Positions 48,339-57,109 of a DNA stretch of 64,000 nt are shown here, one piece after another (the first letter of the stretch is position 1; every line of letters begins with the position of its first letter). Position numbers and translations under genes: made by a program. The DNA is from Burkholderiales bacterium (lineage in GTDB: Bacteria > Pseudomonadota > Gammaproteobacteria > Burkholderiales > Casimicrobiaceae), in contig JAEUPL010000026.1 in NCBI GenBank assembly GCA_016790165.1, positions 33,325 through 97,324 on the forward strand, written 5' to 3'. The notes beneath the pieces were generated by a model. It was given only the letters and a program-made list of their open reading frames with translations, was not told the origin of the DNA and did no database searches.

Positions 48339-48908
48339 ATGTCAAATCCCATTCGTGACTTGCCGACAGCACAGCTCTTGTCCATGATCACCCGTGGACA
48401 CGTCTGCGAAGAAGACTTGCAGCGACCGCTTCTTGAAGTGTTGAAGAAGCCAACGCGTGACAACTACCCGACCACCCTACTGGCAGTCGGAGAACTTGCA
48501 GAACGGGCGCTGGCGGATCAGATGCGAGAGCGTACTGTCATGAACAGCCCGCAATTGGTGCGCGACTATTTGCGTGTCTACTTTGCCGGGTATGAGCATG
48601 AATCATTTGTGCTCATGCACCTGGATGCGCAGCATCGGCTGATTGAAGTCGAGGAGCTATTCCGGGGCACGTTGACGCAGACAAGCGTCTATCCACGCGA
48701 AGTGATCAAAAGCGTGCTGAAGCGAAATTCTTCGTCTCTGATCGTCGCACACAATCACCCATCTGGAGTGTGCAATCCAAGTCAGGCTGACAGGTCGCTC
48801 ACGCGAATGCTCAAAACTGCGCTTGAATGCATTGATGTCCAAATTCTCGATCACATCATCGTTGGTGACTCGTCCTGTCGCAGCATGGCTGAGATAGGGG
48901 ACCTGTGA
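48339..48908 (+). CDS. radC: RadC-like JAB/MPN-domain protein
   Basis: 189 aa of the RadC (DUF2466) family, often carried by mobile elements. The metal-binding JAMM motif is present: E near 105, H138-N-H140-P-S-G, D151. The N-terminal helix-hairpin-helix region is reduced compared with the ~225-aa chromosomal RadC. The role is uncertain; DNA repair involvement of RadC itself is disputed. It is divergent from the compact ATPase. Confidence 0.88.
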   Translation: MSNPIRDLPTAQLLSMITRGHVCEEDLQRPLLEVLKKPTRDNYPTTLLAVGELAERALADQMRERTVMNSPQLVRDYLRVYFAGYEHESFVLMHLDAQHRLIEVEELFRGTLTQTSVYPREVIKSVLKRNSSSLIVAHNHPSGVCNPSQADRSLTRMLKTALECIDVQILDHIIVGDSSCRSMAEIGDL

Positions 48909-48913
48909 CCCCA

Positions 48914-48936
48914 AGACCCCGCCTCGTGTGGGGTCT
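48914..48936 (+). terminator. Hairpin after radC
   Basis: AGACCCC/GGGGTCT, 7-bp stem with a 9-base loop, 6 bases past the radC stop, followed by a weak ACCTATTTCC tail. A plausible but not strong intrinsic terminator. Confidence 0.5.
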
Positions 48937-49127
48937 ACCTATTTCCCGGCAAACGCTACAAGGATCTCTAAAGTCGCAGAACGACAAGTGCACCACGCTT
49001 AAGTGGCGAATCTCCAGTGCCACGGACCTCTCGTCAAACCGAGCAATCGCTGCTTAGACGCATGTTCTCCGGTCAAGAGTGTTCAACTCCGTAGGGTAGG
49101 GCTCACCTCATTCACTCAAACGCCTAC

Positions 49128-49166
49128 TTGACAAGTTTTGTTGTAAATGATTGTATATATATACAG
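49128..49166 (+). promoter_or_regulatory. Sigma-70 promoter overlapped by a LexA-type SOS box
   Basis: TTGACA (49128-49133), a 17-base spacer, then TTGTAT as the -10 hexamer. The -10 is embedded in TTGTATATATATACAG (49151-49166), which differs from the consensus LexA box CTGTATATATATACAG at one base. Repressor bound there would block RNA polymerase. The promoter faces the 99-aa gene at 49292. Confidence 0.72.
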
Positions 49167-49200
49167 TATTACTCTGTGGCATCGCGTGACGCGTTAACAC

Positions 49201-49258
49201 ATTTGTCGGCTCCGCGCGGGGTGGCAGACGCATGGCTCCCCACGCGGAGCCGACAAAT
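49201..49258. repeat. 58-bp inverted repeat with 16-bp perfect arms
   Basis: ATTTGTCGGCTCCGCG and CGCGGAGCCGACAAAT are exact reverse complements, and pairing continues inward through GGGG/CCCC. It lies between the SOS-type promoter and the ATG at 49292, so it would be in the leader transcript. Followed by TTGTGATCGG rather than a T-run, it may be a leader structure, an operator, or a mobile-element feature. Confidence 0.6.
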
Positions 49259-49291
49259 TGTGATCGGCTCCAAAAATAACTGGAGTTGTGT

Positions 49292-49591
49292 ATGAACATG
49301 ATGTGTGATCACGCTCAAAGCGACGCGCTGAGCATTTCGATCGCTGTATTCAAAGTTATCGTGGAGCAGATGCGTTCCGATGCAACCGCCGAAGAAGCAC
49401 TACGTTTTCTCGATTCAATTGCGCGGACAATCCGAGATGAACACTTTGCGCTTGCACCGAGCCACCAACAGGCCGCGACGATAGCTCCCATCGATATTGA
49501 ACGGTTCCGAATGGTGGTACGACGCTTGGGGCCAGAAAACAATGTATATCCCGGGCCTGTGAGAGTAAACATCGTGTTGCCTGACCGCTAG
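49292..49591 (+). CDS. 99-aa protein behind an SOS-type promoter
   Basis: ATG 49292 follows GGAG at 6 bases; a TTG two codons upstream is less likely. The protein is small and helical, starting MNMMCDHAQSDALSISI and ending PGPVRVNIVLPDR, with no recognised domain. A LexA-box promoter and a long hairpin leader precede it, and a good terminator follows. SOS control of a small unknown island gene suggests a toxin, antirepressor or transfer trigger, but the sequence does not show which. Confidence 0.7.
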   Translation: MNMMCDHAQSDALSISIAVFKVIVEQMRSDATAEEALRFLDSIARTIRDEHFALAPSHQQAATIAPIDIERFRMVVRRLGPENNVYPGPVRVNIVLPDR

Positions 49592-49595
49592 GTGT

Positions 49596-49627
49596 GATGC
49601 CTGCTTCTTAGAAGCGGGCATTTCTTA
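49596..49627 (+). terminator. Rho-independent terminator
   Basis: ATGCC-T-GCTTCT and AGAAGC-G-GGCAT form an 11-pair stem with one mismatch, followed by TTTCTT, a few bases after the stop of the 99-aa gene. Confidence 0.75.
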
Positions 49628-49641
49628 TGCCGGCGCTACTC

Positions 49642-49738
49642 GTCCACTGAAACAGAAGAATTGCACCGGATGCTGCGGGAAGCACATGAGGGCGTCCATC
49701 CGTCACGCATGGGGTGCGATCTCATTGTTTCGGTGGAC
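49642..49738. repeat. 97-bp imperfect inverted repeat, MITE-like
   Basis: GTCCACTGAAACA at the left and TGTTTCGGTGGAC at the right pair over 13 bases with one mismatch. The pairing resumes inside (TTGCACCGGATGC against GCATGGGGTGCGA). No gene lies within. It looks like a non-autonomous element or a folded RNA/DNA structure. I could not define a target duplication. Confidence 0.5.
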
Positions 49739-49781
49739 TAGTTCATGACGTCAAATCACGTGCATCAATACGGCTACGCTC

Positions 49782-50801
49782 CTAACGGCTCGCGATGAGC
49801 CCCCCAGAAGAAATCACCAACTTGGGTCGGGCATGTAGAAAACTTGCTGTCACGTGACGTAGACGCGCCAGGCCATGAGATACGTTTGTAGATCTAAGTG
49901 ACGCCCTACAAAATTGCAACGACTGTTCTGCCCCACTCCATTCAGTGCGAGCGATGTAAGCGCGTGCCAAGTTCAGGTCCAAGAACGACTTTCCGCGTGT
50001 GTCGCCCGTTTCAAGAAATAGCGATTGGCCAACAGCAATGGCCTCTTCCGCAGAATCGAGGCGCCCCATCCTGAGATACACATCAGACTCAGCTTTGACC
50101 GCATACGCAAGTGACTGCTTAGCACCACATTGAGAAAAAATGACTTTGGCCTCGCGAATCCTCGTTAGTCCCGCGTTGTGAAAGCCAAGTAGCGAACTGG
50201 TATCGCCTAGGCCACGGAGCGCATAGCCAAGACCGCGAATATCGCTTGCATCCGATGCCAAACGGGCCGAATGCGCGAACAACCGGCGCGCTAGACGAAT
50301 GTCGCCACAGTTTCTGGCAATTTGCGCGAGCCCTTGCATAGCCCAGACTACGGCGCGCACATCGCGCATTGACTGAGCTTCTGAAAGCAATCTTGCGTGA
50401 TAGACGCGAGCGAATTCGAAAGCACCTAGCACCCGATAGGTCTCAGCCTCGCCGGCCCGCGCATAGAAGTGCAGCACCCTATCACCGGAGAGTTTCGCAA
50501 ACCTCGTTGCGGCACGATAGTCAACAATCGCACCACTAAGGTTGCCGGTCTGTCGCCCTAAGTTTCCTTTGGACCAGCACAACCAACCTACATCAAGGAA
50601 GCTGCTCGCTTCGGTCATCGCTTCTCGCAGCAGTTCGCCCGCTGAAGTTGAGTTGCCAGTACGGCGAAATAACTCAGCGTGCCTCAACTTCGATGTTGCG
50701 TTGGACGGATACGTCGCTGACTGCGCGAGATGTAGGGCCCGCACATAATCCTGCTCGGCAGTTTCCGCATCCGCTCCGAATTCCGGAGAAAATGCCTTCA
50801 T
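49782..50801 (-). CDS. TPR-repeat protein
   Basis: 339 aa from the ATG at 50801, which overlaps the upstream stop as ATGA. It is all helical, with about eight TPR-like units (for example GNLGRQTGNLSGAIVDYRAA, GEAETYRVLGAFEFARVYHA, LRGLGDTSSLLGFHNAGLTR, AESDVYLRMGRLDSAEEAI). No catalytic domain. It is co-translated with the nitrilase-TPR protein, so the two probably form a complex or share a pathway. Confidence 0.85.
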   Translation of the reverse strand: MKAFSPEFGADAETAEQDYVRALHLAQSATYPSNATSKLRHAELFRRTGNSTSAGELLREAMTEASSFLDVGWLCWSKGNLGRQTGNLSGAIVDYRAATRFAKLSGDRVLHFYARAGEAETYRVLGAFEFARVYHARLLSEAQSMRDVRAVVWAMQGLAQIARNCGDIRLARRLFAHSARLASDASDIRGLGYALRGLGDTSSLLGFHNAGLTRIREAKVIFSQCGAKQSLAYAVKAESDVYLRMGRLDSAEEAIAVGQSLFLETGDTRGKSFLDLNLARAYIARTEWSGAEQSLQFCRASLRSTNVSHGLARLRHVTASFLHARPKLVISSGGLIASR

Positions 50802-53086
50802 CCCCATAGTTGAAAATTTGGCACAAGGAGCACTTGCTGCCAACGAGTCAATGTGTATGCGCTAATCACTTCTTCCAGTTCTTGGGCCAGCGCGCGCATC
50901 CTCCAGAAATCACTGTCCTTTCCGACTGTGATAAACGGGTCTACTACCTTCGCGAAATCGGAAGCGTCAGTTTGTCCGGTTTCCCACATCTGGCATGAAT
51001 GTCTCATCAAATAGCACAAATCACGAGCGATTGTGTCTGCGGAGGCAGCGTGGCGCATTGAGATCTGGTCGTCCAACAGATTCGCACAATCCAGAACATC
51101 CGCGATATGTTTCTCACCTTGCATATAAGCGAGAATCATCAGCCTAAGTTTCGAAAATGCGTGGTAGAAACCAATGTATGGACTTGAAGGACGCGAAATT
51201 TGTTTTTTCCAGTGGCGCCAATAGCTTACTAACGTTGCGTTCGCGTCTGTTCTGTGGGGCTCTGTAGTCCGAAAGTACCATTCAATCTCGCCAAGACATC
51301 GCAACGCATTTTCTGCCAGGTTGTTGTTGCCTATGTTAATCGCCACATTTAGCACGGCGGTCGACAAATCACGAGCCCTCTCGAAATCACCTCGAGTGCG
51401 CAGCCAGTTTGCATGAATTTGCCTAGAGAACGCGCCTTCGACCACCATTCCACGCTCTTGGCAACCATCGCAAAGCGCAAGGAAGTCGTCTTCTCGTATT
51501 TCTTCCGGCGAGTAGAGGGCTGTACATTGCAGTTGATGTCTACGCAAATTCAATTCCTGCCGATCCAAATCGCTGAGTACCTCTTTGTCACTAGCGGTTG
51601 GAGGTCCTTTTGACAAGATGCTGGACCTCAGCCCATTTGCTCGGATTGCTAACGCTCTCAACTGACCAGAATGTGTAGATAAATGCCCCATCTGCAAATA
51701 CTCTCTGCAATGTTGCATCCGAAACAAAGTCTTGAGCAAACTGATGGCGGTGCGGGGATCTGATGAGTTTTCGCGCCGCCCGTCTCGTTCTATCCCATCT
51801 TGCCGCAATTTCTTATAGAGCTGGCCAAATACTTTATAGGCTTCGTCATATTTTCCGGATCGTTCAAGCAGTATTCCAAGTTCTCGCAATAGCTCCCGGT
51901 TTTCGTCTGACGTTACCGGTCGAGCCAATCGCGTGCGCAGGATATTTTCGGCAGCGACGAACTCCCCCATCGTGCGCAGCCCCTGTGCATAGCTCAGCGG
52001 GCGGGCTGGCGACACCAACTTGATTGACGGGACCGGTTCTATCGCGTAGGCCGTGTCGCGGCTGTTGTCCCAAAAATCTACCAAGGCACTATCCCGTCCG
52101 CCATCGGAACTCGACCGACTTCTAAGGTATGCGTGGGCAACACACTCAAGCACGCCACTACCAGAGTTGATATCTAGTTGGGCGAAGAACAATCCGGGGC
52201 GCCAAGGAAATTCGATACCTCGAGTTTCGGCACCCAAGCCTTTCATTTTGTCTGTCAAAGGGAACATGGAACGCGAGTGGCTGAGTATTCGACCGCCAAC
52301 AGAGTGACGCGTCACGCCACGATAGACAACATTCGTTTGCAATACTCCAATGCAACTGCTTCCGTCACGACAAGAAAAGGCATCATCTAGGCGAGCAACT
52401 ACAACGTCATCGTCAGGTGATCTGGAGAACTGAGGGTTTATTACGAGCGACTTCGGCTGATGTTGCTGAAGAAGGTCAAATGCACTTTGCGTAGCGCCTG
52501 AAAGCGGTAGAAAGACATCGCTGCAAGTCAGTATCGCAAAGGTCAAAGCGTCGTACCGAAAGACTTTCAGTTTTGCCTGCCGTATCGGTAGGGAGCCAAA
52601 CAACTTTTCAACCAACTCCCGTTCCTCTCTGGCGCTTGTCAGTTTCGGTTGCCAGTAGAGATAAACGCCAGTATCTTCCTTCGGCCATTCCGGGCGTTTG
52701 CTGCGTACGAATCCAACAAGACACTCATTCGAAAATGAAGTTTGTTGGCGTTCAATCGCGATGCCAACGATGACGAGCAGATCAAAATGGCAATCGACCC
52801 GCAAATCGTGCAGCCGGCTACGTAGCTCATCTTCGACCGCCTCTCTGCTTCGAGCTCGCATCGTGAGCTCCGGGAAGACCACCAGAATCAATGCGCCACG
52901 AAGTGCCGATGTTGTCGCGTGCTCAATGGCGCTAGCGATAACACACGTGACTTCGTCAATGGTAAAGTTGCCGCTGATGTCTGACGGCTTTACTTCTATC
53001 GCCGCCCCATACGCTGCAACAAGAGTCCTAGATCTACCGGTGGTAGGACGTAGATCAACTTTGTCGATCAATTCGAGATCAAACAT
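50798..53086 (-). CDS. Nitrilase-fold domain fused to TPR-like helical repeats
   Basis: 762 aa from ATG 53086 (AAGG 6 bases upstream; a GTG seven codons further out is possible). The N-terminal ~280 residues show a carbon-nitrogen hydrolase domain with a complete triad: E73 in VVFPELTMR, K148 in YWQPKLTSA, C188 in AILTCSDVF. The remainder is helical with TPR-like units (TMGEFVAAENILRTRLA, LGILLERSGKYDEAYKVFGQ, TRGDFERARDLSTAVLNVA). Amide- or nitrile-bond chemistry is likely; the substrate is unknown. It is divergent from the prenyltransferase-like gene across a 144-base spacer. Confidence 0.78.
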   Translation of the reverse strand: MFDLELIDKVDLRPTTGRSRTLVAAYGAAIEVKPSDISGNFTIDEVTCVIASAIEHATTSALRGALILVVFPELTMRARSREAVEDELRSRLHDLRVDCHFDLLVIVGIAIERQQTSFSNECLVGFVRSKRPEWPKEDTGVYLYWQPKLTSAREERELVEKLFGSLPIRQAKLKVFRYDALTFAILTCSDVFLPLSGATQSAFDLLQQHQPKSLVINPQFSRSPDDDVVVARLDDAFSCRDGSSCIGVLQTNVVYRGVTRHSVGGRILSHSRSMFPLTDKMKGLGAETRGIEFPWRPGLFFAQLDINSGSGVLECVAHAYLRSRSSSDGGRDSALVDFWDNSRDTAYAIEPVPSIKLVSPARPLSYAQGLRTMGEFVAAENILRTRLARPVTSDENRELLRELGILLERSGKYDEAYKVFGQLYKKLRQDGIERDGRRENSSDPRTAISLLKTLFRMQHCREYLQMGHLSTHSGQLRALAIRANGLRSSILSKGPPTASDKEVLSDLDRQELNLRRHQLQCTALYSPEEIREDDFLALCDGCQERGMVVEGAFSRQIHANWLRTRGDFERARDLSTAVLNVAINIGNNNLAENALRCLGEIEWYFRTTEPHRTDANATLVSYWRHWKKQISRPSSPYIGFYHAFSKLRLMILAYMQGEKHIADVLDCANLLDDQISMRHAASADTIARDLCYLMRHSCQMWETGQTDASDFAKVVDPFITVGKDSDFWRMRALAQELEEVISAYTLTRWQQVLLVPNFQLWG

Positions 53087-53230
53087 TTGAGCCTTCGCTT
53101 CCAGCACTCGCGTTCATAGGTGCAGCAAGGATATTTTGACGTTCGCCTCGCCGCAAGGAGCAAGGAACGGACGTTGAAGCGGCGCGGGCTTGAGGGTATA
53201 ACCGTTACCTCCCGATTATGCAGCTAGGGT

Positions 53231-53899
53231 ATGCCTTTGCCGTTGTCTATAGCGATTATCCCGGACGGTGCACGTCGGTGGGCGCGCCTCAGTGGCGTGC
53301 CACTCCGGCACTCCTACGACCTCACATTTAGCAAGCTGTTGGAGATACTGTTGACCTTGAAGTCAGCAGATGTATCAGAAGCGCACGTTTACTTGCTTAG
53401 TACGTTCAACCTAAGCCGCTCGGACGACGACCTGTTGCCCTGCATTGCGTCCGAAATAGCCTTTCTCCGTCAACTGTGTCTTCGCGGAATGCTCGCAGGA
53501 GTACACGGTAACCTCAGCGTTGTGGCCGACAGACTTGACCTCGGGGCAGATTATCAGTCCATCGCCGAACAAGCAACTCATAGCGCGGGCGAACTAGCAG
53601 TTCACACATATGTAGGTTACTCATTTGAGTGGGAATTGACGACGAAGCTTGAAAGACTGTATAGAAAGCACGGTCTATCAGACGTTACCTCGATAGTCCA
53701 ATCACTTGCTCGCGACAAGATAGACTTTCTGTTTAGAAGTGGTGGATCAGATACGCTGAGCGACTTCTTGCCAATTCAGTTGCGATACGCCAGTCTTTTT
53801 TTTACCCCCAGACTGTTTAACGAGCTCAATGGCGCTGACGTCTGCAACGCCGTCGAGGCATTCAAGCGAAGTCGTCCGGAGCGTCGTTACGGTAGGTAG
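53231..53899 (+). CDS. Divergent cis-prenyltransferase (UppS-like) protein
   Basis: 222 aa aligning over its length with undecaprenyl diphosphate synthase: IAIIPDGARRWAR (family IMDGNGRWA; the essential Asp is D12), YLLSTFNLSRS (family FSxENWxR), LFRSGGSDTLSDFLPIQLRYA (family RIGGExRxSNFLLWQxAYAEL), and a final ERRYG (RRFG). Compared with E. coli UppS the pyrophosphate/metal residues E198, R200 and E213 correspond to S173, T175 and S188. So either chemistry or metal use is changed, or the protein only binds isoprenoids. It is not the housekeeping enzyme. Confidence 0.8.
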   Translation: MPLPLSIAIIPDGARRWARLSGVPLRHSYDLTFSKLLEILLTLKSADVSEAHVYLLSTFNLSRSDDDLLPCIASEIAFLRQLCLRGMLAGVHGNLSVVADRLDLGADYQSIAEQATHSAGELAVHTYVGYSFEWELTTKLERLYRKHGLSDVTSIVQSLARDKIDFLFRSGGSDTLSDFLPIQLRYASLFFTPRLFNELNGADVCNAVEAFKRSRPERRYGR

Positions 53900-54449
53900 C
53901 CGTGGCGTACGTGGCGTATTCTGAAATTGGGTCAAGTTGCTGATCGTCACCGGTACAGCACCACCTGCGATGTGCATACGTGAATTCTCGCAGCAGTTGC
54001 CCGTGTCTCATCATGCCAGCGGAATGATTCCCATCGCGTACTCATTTGGCTGAACTATGTGATTTGTCTCCCATAGGGAGACCGCGTTCGGCATCAGGTT
54101 TTCCCGATTACATCAGCAAAGCAGAATTGATTTTTCCAGGCGGCGTTGTACTTGCCGTCACGTCTCCGCTTTTCATCGTGATTCCTGTGGGTTCACAACA
54201 TCGCTTGGTAAGTCTGCCTGGTGGGTGTGGCGCTATCTCCAATCAATGACGACCAGTGTTTAGGGGAGCAGCGATTTCCAGTAACGACGAAAAGCCGTTT
54301 GATTGCCGACAAGATCGGGGTATAGCAACTCAGACCATATCAGCGCCGGTTAAGCTGCTCGTTGGCAGTCCGAGCCGATGTAGAGTGGCAGACCGCGTCA
54401 GGTGATTGATCCCCATCGTCATGCAAATTGGACACCATCCCTGCTATCG

Positions 54450-54667
54450 CGTCACAAACGAATACGCCACCACTATTCCATGTTGTCAATTTCATTGTTC
54501 CCCGCAGCACCGCCACCACCAGCTTATTCGTCACTGGCCTTACATAGTCCCCGACTTTCTCCTGTACTCGATCAGTCACATCACTCACCGCTAGGGCCTT
54601 CGTACCTTGTTCCGGCAGATAAAAGCACGCCTGTCTAGTCACCGCGTCAAGCGACAGTGAGGCCGCC
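54450..54667 (-). pseudogene. Remnant of a primase-type ATPase C-terminus
   Basis: The translated frame (LDAVTRQACFYLPEQGTKAL, RPVTNKLVVAVLRG, TTWNSGGVFV) matches the last ~70 residues of the intact ATPase at 59271-60497 (LEAVTRRSYLELSGQGTKPV, RPVTNKLVGAVLRS, ETWKSGGKYWV). Upstream of about 54667 the match stops, and the 3' end runs into unrelated sequence to a stop at 54340. The rest of the gap 53900-54709 holds no gene I can support. Confidence 0.75.
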
Positions 54668-54709
54668 GACGGTAGACTAAAGTCATATCACCCATTTCCC
54701 TGATAACCG

Positions 54710-57091
54710 ATGAACGCTGATCGCACCGTCTCGATATTCTGCGCTCCGCAACCCCTACATGGTTCGACATTTCAAGGTTGGAGGAAGTGCATCTTAGTGG
54801 CGATCACAAGCGCCGCGAGCATCACCGCAGTCAACGCGCAGATATCTCCCAGCATGCTGATCTTCGGCCGCCAAACCAGCGTCGAAGTAACGGCAGTCGA
54901 GCAGAAGAAAGATGCGGTAGCGACTGCATCCAACGCCTCGCTTTCGATTCAAAGTGCGTCGCCACCAGAAAACAAACTTGTGGCCGCGACTGCATCACAA
55001 CAGCGGCCCATAAACATCTCCCGTCCGCCAGTCGTGCCAGGTGATTCAGATTTAGAGATTGATCGCATTCGAGTCATCGAAAATGGCGTGGGTGTAACGC
55101 AAGATCTTGAGAAGGCCTTCACGCTGTATCAACGAGCCGCTAAGCGAGGCAATCTGCGTGCTCACGTTGATATTGGAAGACTTCTGCTTGACCTCAAGTC
55201 GCCGATTGCAACAGATCAAGCGCTGCGCCACTTTACGACAGCCGCCAAAGGCGGTGATGCGGATGCGCTGGCATGGCAGGGCTGGGCAAACGAGTCGGGG
55301 GTGGTTAGTAGTAGGGGCGGCAAAGCAGCTTTGGAGCTGTATCGCGCGGCGGCAGAGAAAGGCTCGACTTGGGCGGCGTACAAAGTGGGTGTTGCGTATC
55401 AACGCGGTGCTCTGGGGCTGACCGCCAGCGACAGCGACGCAATTTCATGGCACACACGGGCCGCGACTGCGTACTACGCGCCGTCAATTCTTGAGCTTTC
55501 GTGGATATATGACTACACGCCCACCAAGGCTAGGGACAAAGCTAAAGCCGTCGAGATGTTGCGACTCGCGGCCAAACTAGGCAACCCTACCGCGCTCTAC
55601 CTATTGGGACTCAAGTACGCTACCGGTGACGGCGTGGTGAAAGACTACGCGAACGCGAACGAGTATTACGAGCGAGCCGCGAATCTCGGTGAATTCCGCG
55701 CGCAAAATAATCTGGGTGCTCACTACATCGACGGACTAGGTGTTCCGAAGGACTTACCAAAAGGAATCGCTTGGATGCGAAAATCGGCAGTAAACGGAAA
55801 CACGATGGCGATGAACACGCTCGGCACACTCTATGAGTTTGGAAAAGGCGTGGAGCGGAACTATTCCATCGCCTTGGACTGGTATCGTAGTGCAGCGGAA
55901 CTTGGCGAGGCAAGCGCGCAAAAGAGCGTTGGCGTGATGTATGAACTTGGCCGAGGAATCCCCCGCGATGTGGAGGTGGCAAGAGACTGGTACCGTAAGG
56001 CCGTGACTAATGGCTACTCAGATGCGACGTACATGATCGCCAATACCTACTCCGATATGAAAGAAGCTAGCGGATACGCTGAGGCCGCCAAATGGCTTCG
56101 TAAGGGCGTCCAGATGGGCAGTGCTGGTGCAATGAACAACCTGGCTGCGGCGATTCTTCTTGGCAATACGCAGCCAATTGGCGAGGAGAATGCTGTCGAG
56201 CTACTAAAGCGCGCGGCACAGCTTCTCGATGCTGTGGCAATGGGCAATATGGGAACCCGCTATGTCTTGGGTAGAGACGTTGCTCAGGATTACCCAAAGG
56301 GCGTCGCTTTATTGCAGGACGCCGCTGCACGAGGTGATGCGAACGCGACGCGGTTCTTGGCACGACTATACGCGAGCGGTCATGAATCCGTTGGCAACGA
56401 CATTCGGCGCGCTATCAAAATGCTTAGCGACTTGCCTGAGCAAGACGATGAAGCGACGCTGCTGCTGGGCCGTATTGCGCTGTCAGTGCCACAGCTATTC
56501 TCAGCTGATGAGCGAGATCGAGAAATCGTCAGACTCCAACGCGTAGCTAAGTCACCAATCAAAGAAGATTCCACGATTGCTTTGACGCTCCTTGCGTACT
56601 GCACCCAGTTCCCTGACTGGAAAAATATTGACATCGAATCACTTCGCGTTGGTCTACATGCGCTGGCCGACGAAGGCGATGTAAACGCGGCGTTTTCGCT
56701 GATGCAGATTTACGCTCGAAAGTCGTGGAGCCTCATTAGAACTGAACGCGGCATGCAATTGCTCAAGCAGATTGCGTCGGCGGACTATCCGTATGCGTCG
56801 CTCAGTCAGACATTGCTGGATGTAATCAACATTGATCAGGCTGATTCACTGAAGCAAGCCGAATTTTTTGCAAGTCTCGGCAAACGTGTTCTTCAGTCCG
56901 ACTCGACGGCAATGTTGATGGTGGCAGGTCTGGCTGCACCCACTGCGCCCGAACAAGCGGCGGCTATATACCGTGAACTTGTAAAGACGGGTGCTATTGA
57001 CGCTCAGCTCGGTCTTTGTAAGCTCTTGCTCACTTACACAATTTTGCCAAAAGACTCCAAAGAGTTGCAGTCGTGCCGCACTGTGCCATGA
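54710..57091 (+). CDS. Sel1-repeat protein, exported
   Basis: 793 aa. An N-terminal hydrophobic stretch (ILVAITSAASITAVNAQ) after a ~25-residue basic leader acts as a signal or anchor; a start further in would give a cleaner signal. From residue ~115 there are about 13 Sel1-like repeats with the A..LG..Y..G.GV..D...A..W...A pattern (for example LGLKYATGDGVVKDYANANE, LGTLYEFGKGVERNYSIALD, VGVMYELGRGIPRDVEVARD). These mediate protein interactions in the envelope. It converges with a three-gene leftward set. Confidence 0.85.
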   Translation: MNADRTVSIFCAPQPLHGSTFQGWRKCILVAITSAASITAVNAQISPSMLIFGRQTSVEVTAVEQKKDAVATASNASLSIQSASPPENKLVAATASQQRPINISRPPVVPGDSDLEIDRIRVIENGVGVTQDLEKAFTLYQRAAKRGNLRAHVDIGRLLLDLKSPIATDQALRHFTTAAKGGDADALAWQGWANESGVVSSRGGKAALELYRAAAEKGSTWAAYKVGVAYQRGALGLTASDSDAISWHTRAATAYYAPSILELSWIYDYTPTKARDKAKAVEMLRLAAKLGNPTALYLLGLKYATGDGVVKDYANANEYYERAANLGEFRAQNNLGAHYIDGLGVPKDLPKGIAWMRKSAVNGNTMAMNTLGTLYEFGKGVERNYSIALDWYRSAAELGEASAQKSVGVMYELGRGIPRDVEVARDWYRKAVTNGYSDATYMIANTYSDMKEASGYAEAAKWLRKGVQMGSAGAMNNLAAAILLGNTQPIGEENAVELLKRAAQLLDAVAMGNMGTRYVLGRDVAQDYPKGVALLQDAAARGDANATRFLARLYASGHESVGNDIRRAIKMLSDLPEQDDEATLLLGRIALSVPQLFSADERDREIVRLQRVAKSPIKEDSTIALTLLAYCTQFPDWKNIDIESLRVGLHALADEGDVNAAFSLMQIYARKSWSLIRTERGMQLLKQIASADYPYASLSQTLLDVINIDQADSLKQAEFFASLGKRVLQSDSTAMLMVAGLAAPTAPEQAAAIYRELVKTGAIDAQLGLCKLLLTYTILPKDSKELQSCRTVP

Positions 57092-57109
57092 GCACTTTAA
57101 CGACTCCGT

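Noticed and set aside
43516-48908. Complete conjugative transfer locus
   Set aside because: Only coupling-type ATPases and a RadC-like gene are present; no relaxase, pilin, VirB4-type or other secretion channel genes are visible.
49141-49260. CRISPR-like or iteron array near the palindromes
   Set aside because: Only one inverted repeat and one LexA-type box are present; there is no series of regularly spaced direct repeats.
54046-54249. 67-codon rightward frame in the gap after the prenyltransferase-like gene
   Set aside because: Starts with a non-ATG codon, has no ribosome site and no recognisable domain; the region is remnant DNA.
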